Below are positions 60,266 through 64,000 of a stretch of DNA of 64,000 nucleotides, piece after piece. The stretch lies in contig WFXC01000022.1 of assembly GCA_015490805.1 (NCBI GenBank), positions 1 to 64,000 of the forward strand, given 5' to 3'. This DNA comes from Candidatus Kapaibacterium sp. Its GTDB lineage: Bacteria; Bacteroidota; Ignavibacteria; Kapaibacteriales; WFXC01. How positions within the stretch are numbered: position 1 is the first letter of the stretch; every line of letters begins with the position of its first letter. The notes beneath the pieces are model-generated. The model made no database searches, was not told the DNA's origin, and saw nothing but the letters and a program-made list of their open reading frames with translations. Made by a program: the position numbers and the translations under genes.

Positions 60266-62446
60266 TCAGGAGGATTCACCGCGGCTTTCTGGCAGTTCTC
60301 CCGTCTGCGGTGATTCGATAACAGCGACGATGTCTACTTCGGTATCTGGTGGCAGTTCAGAGAAGCTGATGACGTGAAGTTCGGGGAAGAAGGGAGAAAG
60401 GAGTCGGAACAGCGAACTGCGGATCAGAGCGGATGTCAGGATGACCGGTTTATATCCTCGAAGGTTGAGTTCCTCCAGTGCCCGCTGGACATTCTGTCGA
60501 AGCTGCTCGATGAATTCTGGTGAAAATCCTAAGGTCGGACTTGCCGTGCGCTGGTTGTCCTGCAGGGCAGCCGTGATGGCATTTTCCAGTTCGGGGGAAA
60601 CAGCAGCACCGTGAATAACGCCATTGTCGTCCTGATAGAGCTGTCGAATGGTATCGCTCAGGGCGTGGCGCACGTATTCGGTGAGGACTTCTACATTGGT
60701 TGTTGCCTTGGTATAGTCCGAGAGAGCTTCGATGATGAGCGCCAGATCTTTGATGGGAATTTGTTCCCGAAGCAAATTCTGGAGCACTTTTTCCAGGGTC
60801 CCAATCGGTACTTTGTCGGGCGCAATTTCTTCTGCCAGCAGCGGGTATTCCTTCCGCAGATTTTCCACCAATTGTTGCACTGCCTGGCGATCGAGAATTT
60901 TGTAAGCGTATTTTTTGAAAATTTCCGTCAGATGCGTTGTCAGCACGGCGGCTGGCTCAACGACGGTATACCCCATAATTTCTGCTTGTTGCCGGGCACC
61001 GGGTGGGATCCAGATAGCGGGCAAGCCGAAGACAGGCTCTCGAACGCGAATGCCCTGAAGCTCGCCTTCAGCGGTGCCAGGATTCATTGCTAAAAGCATA
61101 TCGGGGTACAAAGTATTGCGGGCAACGGTATTACCGCGGATTTTTACAACGTACTCTTCTGGCTGTAATCGCAAGTTGTCCCGCACTCGTACTGGGGGAA
61201 GAATGAAGCCCAATTCATACGCCAATTGCCGTCGGATGTTTGAAATGCGCTGAAACAGATCGCCGCCCTGCGATTGATCGATGAGTGAGAGTAATCCGTA
61301 TCCCAATTCCACTTCAACCGGATCGACAAAAAGCAGTTCTTCAACTGGTTTTTCTTCTTCGGTTTTCTTCTTCTGCGCTTCCTGTAATTCTTCCTGCACC
61401 TTTTTTCGGGCTTCTTCCAGGAGCATCTGTCGCCGGGCATAGCCGATGGCGCCAGTGGTGAGGGATAACAAAAAGAAGGGGAAAAATGGGAATCCGGGGA
61501 GCAGAGAAAAGAGGATGAGAATGGTCGAAGCTACAAAAAGAGCGCGGGGATCCTGGGTGAATTGCGTCCCCATTTCTTCTTCTAATTTCTTCCCGGAGGC
61601 GGAGCGGGTCACCACCAATCCGGCGGCAACGCTGATCAAAAGCGCAGGAATTTGCGAGACCAAACCATCCCCAATGGTGAGAACCGTATAGGTCTGGAGT
61701 GCTTCGCTGATGCTCATTCCACGTTGTAGTACACCGATCCCGAAGCCACCGAGGATGTTGATACCGGTGATGACCAGCCCGGCGATGGCATCACCACGAA
61801 CAAACTTAGCAGCACCATCCATTGCTCCATAGAATTCCGACTCGCGGTTCAGTTGCTCTCGCCGCTTCCGTGCTTCTTCCTCGCTGATAAATCCTGCATT
61901 GAGGTCAGCATCGATACTCATTTGCTTGCCGGGCAGCGCATCTAAGGTGAAACGGGCGGCGACTTCTGCAATCCGGCTGGATCCTTTGATGATTACGACA
62001 AAGTTGATGACCACCAGGATGATGAAAATGATCAAACCGACGATGTAATTGCCCGAAATCACAAAATCTCCAAATGCCTGAATGATCCGCCCCGCCGTTG
62101 CTTCGCTGAGAATAAGGCGGGTGGAAGCGACATTCAAACCCAGGCGAAACAAGGTAGCGACTAACAGAATGGTGGGGAAAATCGACATATCCAGCGGGCT
62201 GCGGATGTAGAGAGCAACCATCAGAATGAGGACCGAAAACGTAATGTTGGTTGCCAGCATAAAATCCAGCACAGTGGGAGAGATCGGAATGATCAGCAGG
62301 GCTAAGATCGCAACAATGCCGGCAGCAATCAGCAGGTCCGATTGATGCTGCAAACGAGTAAACCACCGGGTTAGAGGCGTTCCGACTTCCCCTCCGGTCC
62401 CCGAAACCGTTGCAATTCCCGGAAGCGCCTGCGTTTGCTTTGCCAT
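60266..62446 (-). CDS. flhA: Flagellar export gate protein FlhA
   Basis: A 726-residue core component of the flagellar type III export gate. The first 330 residues contain eight membrane helices with the conserved FHIPEP-family cytoplasmic loop (DALPGKQMSIDADLNAGFISEEEARKRR region). The C-terminal 350 residues form the nonameric substrate/chaperone docking ring (PPVRVRDNLRLQPEEYVVKIRG, AIWIPPGARQQAEIMGY). It follows flhB by 3 bases and ends the fliR-flhB-flhA block. Confidence 0.96.
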   Translation of the reverse strand: MAKQTQALPGIATVSGTGGEVGTPLTRWFTRLQHQSDLLIAAGIVAILALLIIPISPTVLDFMLATNITFSVLILMVALYIRSPLDMSIFPTILLVATLFRLGLNVASTRLILSEATAGRIIQAFGDFVISGNYIVGLIIFIILVVINFVVIIKGSSRIAEVAARFTLDALPGKQMSIDADLNAGFISEEEARKRREQLNRESEFYGAMDGAAKFVRGDAIAGLVITGINILGGFGIGVLQRGMSISEALQTYTVLTIGDGLVSQIPALLISVAAGLVVTRSASGKKLEEEMGTQFTQDPRALFVASTILILFSLLPGFPFFPFFLLSLTTGAIGYARRQMLLEEARKKVQEELQEAQKKKTEEEKPVEELLFVDPVEVELGYGLLSLIDQSQGGDLFQRISNIRRQLAYELGFILPPVRVRDNLRLQPEEYVVKIRGNTVARNTLYPDMLLAMNPGTAEGELQGIRVREPVFGLPAIWIPPGARQQAEIMGYTVVEPAAVLTTHLTEIFKKYAYKILDRQAVQQLVENLRKEYPLLAEEIAPDKVPIGTLEKVLQNLLREQIPIKDLALIIEALSDYTKATTNVEVLTEYVRHALSDTIRQLYQDDNGVIHGAAVSPELENAITAALQDNQRTASPTLGFSPEFIEQLRQNVQRALEELNLRGYKPVILTSALIRSSLFRLLSPFFPELHVISFSELPPDTEVDIVAVIESPQTGELPESRGESS

Positions 62447-62449
62447 TGC

Positions 62450-63532
62450 TTATGATGCCCTGCGCTGTGTGTAAACGTATGCTAAGACTTCGGCAACTGC
62501 TCGATAAAGAGATTCAGGAATCATCTCATCGATGTCCACCAGTTTATACAAAGTCTGTGCCAGCGGCGGATTGTGGACAATAGGCACCTTTGCCGATCGA
62601 GCAAGCTCAATAATTTTGAGTGCCAGGTAGTCAACCCCTTTCGCTACGACAATAGGAGCATCCATTGTGTCGGCTTTGTACTGGAGGGCAACCGCATAGT
62701 GCGTCGGGTTGGTAATCACCACATCGGCTTCCTTGACCCGTTGTAAAATCAATTTCCGCAACCGCTCGCGTGCCAGCGCCCGAAGTCGCGCCTTGATTTT
62801 GACATCGCCCTCCATTTGCTTCATTTCATCCTTGACTTCCTGCTTTGTCATTTTGAGATCTTCCCGGTACTGGTACTTCTGGAAAGCATAATCTCCGATG
62901 GCAATGAGGATGTAGGCGATGGCAACTTTATAGGTCAGTTCAAAGGCAATGTCAAACATAAAAGTGGCAATTTGCGACATCGGCAGTGAGGGTAGCAGAA
63001 TAAACTGCTCAATCTGTCCCGATAACACCCAGTACATCACTCCCATAATGATCCCCATTTTGAAGAAGCTTTTGAGCAGTTCTACCACGGTTCGTTTGGA
63101 AAAGAATAACCGTCGAAGTCCCGGCAACGGGTTGATGAACTTTTTGAAGTCGAGACCAGCAGTAAATTTTTTTGTCGCAATTTTGAGTCCAACCTGTGCA
63201 ACTTCGCCAGTGAAAGCGACCAGGAAGATGATGAGAAGGATGGGCAAGATGGTTGCAGAGAGGAACACGAGGAGATCACCTCCGAAGCGTAACAATTGGT
63301 CGATGGTACTCAGTTGCAGCTCGGTTGCGATGCGAAAGATGGAGCGGAACAAAGTCTTGAGGTTGTCGGTGAGGAAGTCACCGAAGAGGAAGAGCGTTAA
63401 AGTGCCCAGCAATAGAACAAGAGCCGAGGTTGTATCGATACTTTTGGCAACTTGTCCTCGCTCACGCGCTTCTTCCAGCCGTTTTGGCGTCGGCTCTTCA
63501 GTTTTCTCCTGGCCTTCCGGATTCTCTGCCAT
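62450..63532 (-). CDS. flhB: Flagellar export gate protein FlhB
   Basis: A 360-residue export-gate protein that sets substrate specificity. It has four membrane helices (about 35-55, 90-112, 145-165, 185-210) and the self-cleaving motif NPTH (N275 in DVVITNPTHYAVALQYK), followed by the FlhB-C domain (PIVVAKGVDYLALKIIELA). FliK switches this protein from hook to filament export, which matters here because fliK is giant. ATG 63532 has AGGA 7 bases upstream; a GTG at 63535 is the alternative. Confidence 0.95.
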   Translation of the reverse strand: MAENPEGQEKTEEPTPKRLEEARERGQVAKSIDTTSALVLLLGTLTLFLFGDFLTDNLKTLFRSIFRIATELQLSTIDQLLRFGGDLLVFLSATILPILLIIFLVAFTGEVAQVGLKIATKKFTAGLDFKKFINPLPGLRRLFFSKRTVVELLKSFFKMGIIMGVMYWVLSGQIEQFILLPSLPMSQIATFMFDIAFELTYKVAIAYILIAIGDYAFQKYQYREDLKMTKQEVKDEMKQMEGDVKIKARLRALARERLRKLILQRVKEADVVITNPTHYAVALQYKADTMDAPIVVAKGVDYLALKIIELARSAKVPIVHNPPLAQTLYKLVDIDEMIPESLYRAVAEVLAYVYTQRRAS

Positions 63533-63536
63533 CACT

Positions 63537-64000
63537 TTATCCTGTCGGTTTTAACGTCAGCAGCAGTTCCGTGAGTTGCGATTGGAAGTTCTCCAGTGCG
63601 TTGCGGATGATGATAATGAGGAACGGAGCAGTAGCAAAAAGCAGCAGGAGTCCAACGGCAATTTTAAGTTGGAAGCTCAGGATGAAAATATTCGTCTGCG
63701 GTGCTACTCGCGCCAGCAGTGCCAGCGCTAAGTTGGTGATAAACAGCGCAATGAGAATTGGAGCGGCGATTTTCAGTGCGATCAGGAAGGTGATCCCCGT
63801 AGCGTGGATGAGAAATTGAACCGTTGGAGAGGTGAGTGCGAAGGTGTTGATCGGGAGCACTTTGAGACTGGCAGCAATGGACTCGATGAGATAGAGATGC
63901 CCATTGAGCAGAAGGAACAGCATCAATCCAACCAGGAAGTACAGCTCGCCCAGGAGGGTCGGGATGCCAACGTCCAGATTGAACAGTGAGGCGGTCTGGA
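63537..64000 (-). CDS. fliR: Flagellar export gate protein FliR (5' end beyond the window)
   Basis: The last 154 residues of FliR; the frame continues off the right edge. Readable are LLGELYFLVGLMLFLLLNGHLYLIESIAAS, the helix pair after the periplasmic loop, and ALKIAAPILIALFITNLALALLARVAPQTNIFILSF, the FliR/SpaR family signature ending in the conserved P-Q-x-N-x-F block. FliR forms the export pore with FliP and FliQ. Its stop lies 4 bases before flhB. Confidence 0.93.
   Translation of the reverse strand, partial: QTASLFNLDVGIPTLLGELYFLVGLMLFLLLNGHLYLIESIAASLKVLPINTFALTSPTVQFLIHATGITFLIALKIAAPILIALFITNLALALLARVAPQTNIFILSFQLKIAVGLLLLFATAPFLIIIIRNALENFQSQLTELLLTLKPTG

Overview
The window is a gene-dense stretch of about 50% GC that looks like a chromosome of the Bacteroidota/Chlorobiota (FCB) side of the tree, most like the flagellated Ignavibacteria/Kapabacteria-type lineages. 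Support for this: several secreted proteins end in type IX secretion (T9SS) sorting domains (1-90, 16314-16820, 17146-20613, 49815-51923); several intergenic regions carry the Bacteroidota-type -7 element TAnnTTTG; and there are many outer-membrane-barrel and lipoprotein genes. The genus cannot be fixed from the sequence. No rRNA, tRNA, transposase, prophage or true CRISPR array was seen.

Layout. 1-5.1 kb (+): tail of a T9SS protein with a terminator, a beta-propeller lipoprotein, an archaeal-type 8-oxoguanine glycosylase (Ogg2) and a chemoreceptor. 5.1-10 kb (-): a three-gene cell-envelope operon ending in a 917-aa lipoprotein that looks like a T9SS PorE-type propeller/OmpA protein. 10.3-20.7 kb (+): recG, a glycosyltransferase, a tiny lipoprotein-like ORF and three secreted surface proteins. 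20.9-31 kb: a trans-sulfuration enzyme, a DUF3311/sodium symporter pair, rpsF-rplI, a metal-binding secreted protein, a DUF72 protein, obg, and a penicillin-acylase/epimerase pair.

31-46 kb (-): a 12-gene flagellar operon, flgB-flgC-orf-fliE-fliF-fliG-fliH-fliI-fliJ-motE-like-fliK-flgD, preceded by a textbook sigma-54 promoter (46058-46072). Its fliK is enormous (2242 codons, about five times the usual length) and is the most striking object in the window. The second flagellar block (fliR-flhB-flhA, 60.3-64 kb, -) encodes the export gate and runs off the right edge.

46.2-49.8 kb (+): an accessory island with an ArsC-like reductase, a CARF-HEPN (TM1812/DxTHG family) ribonuclease whose start region appears frameshifted, and a stand-alone HsdR_N-type PD-(D/E)XK nuclease. 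It is flanked on both sides by pairs of degenerate repeats with 66-68 bp period in opposite orientation. No other cas genes accompany it, so it may be an orphan cyclic-oligonucleotide-triggered defence module. 49.8-60 kb: a T9SS-exported glycoside hydrolase, a small membrane protein, a transglutaminase-like protein, tsaD, an FAH-family enzyme with two envelope lipoproteins, and a TPR-histidine kinase split by a one-base frameshift at a T4 run (TTT TGA).
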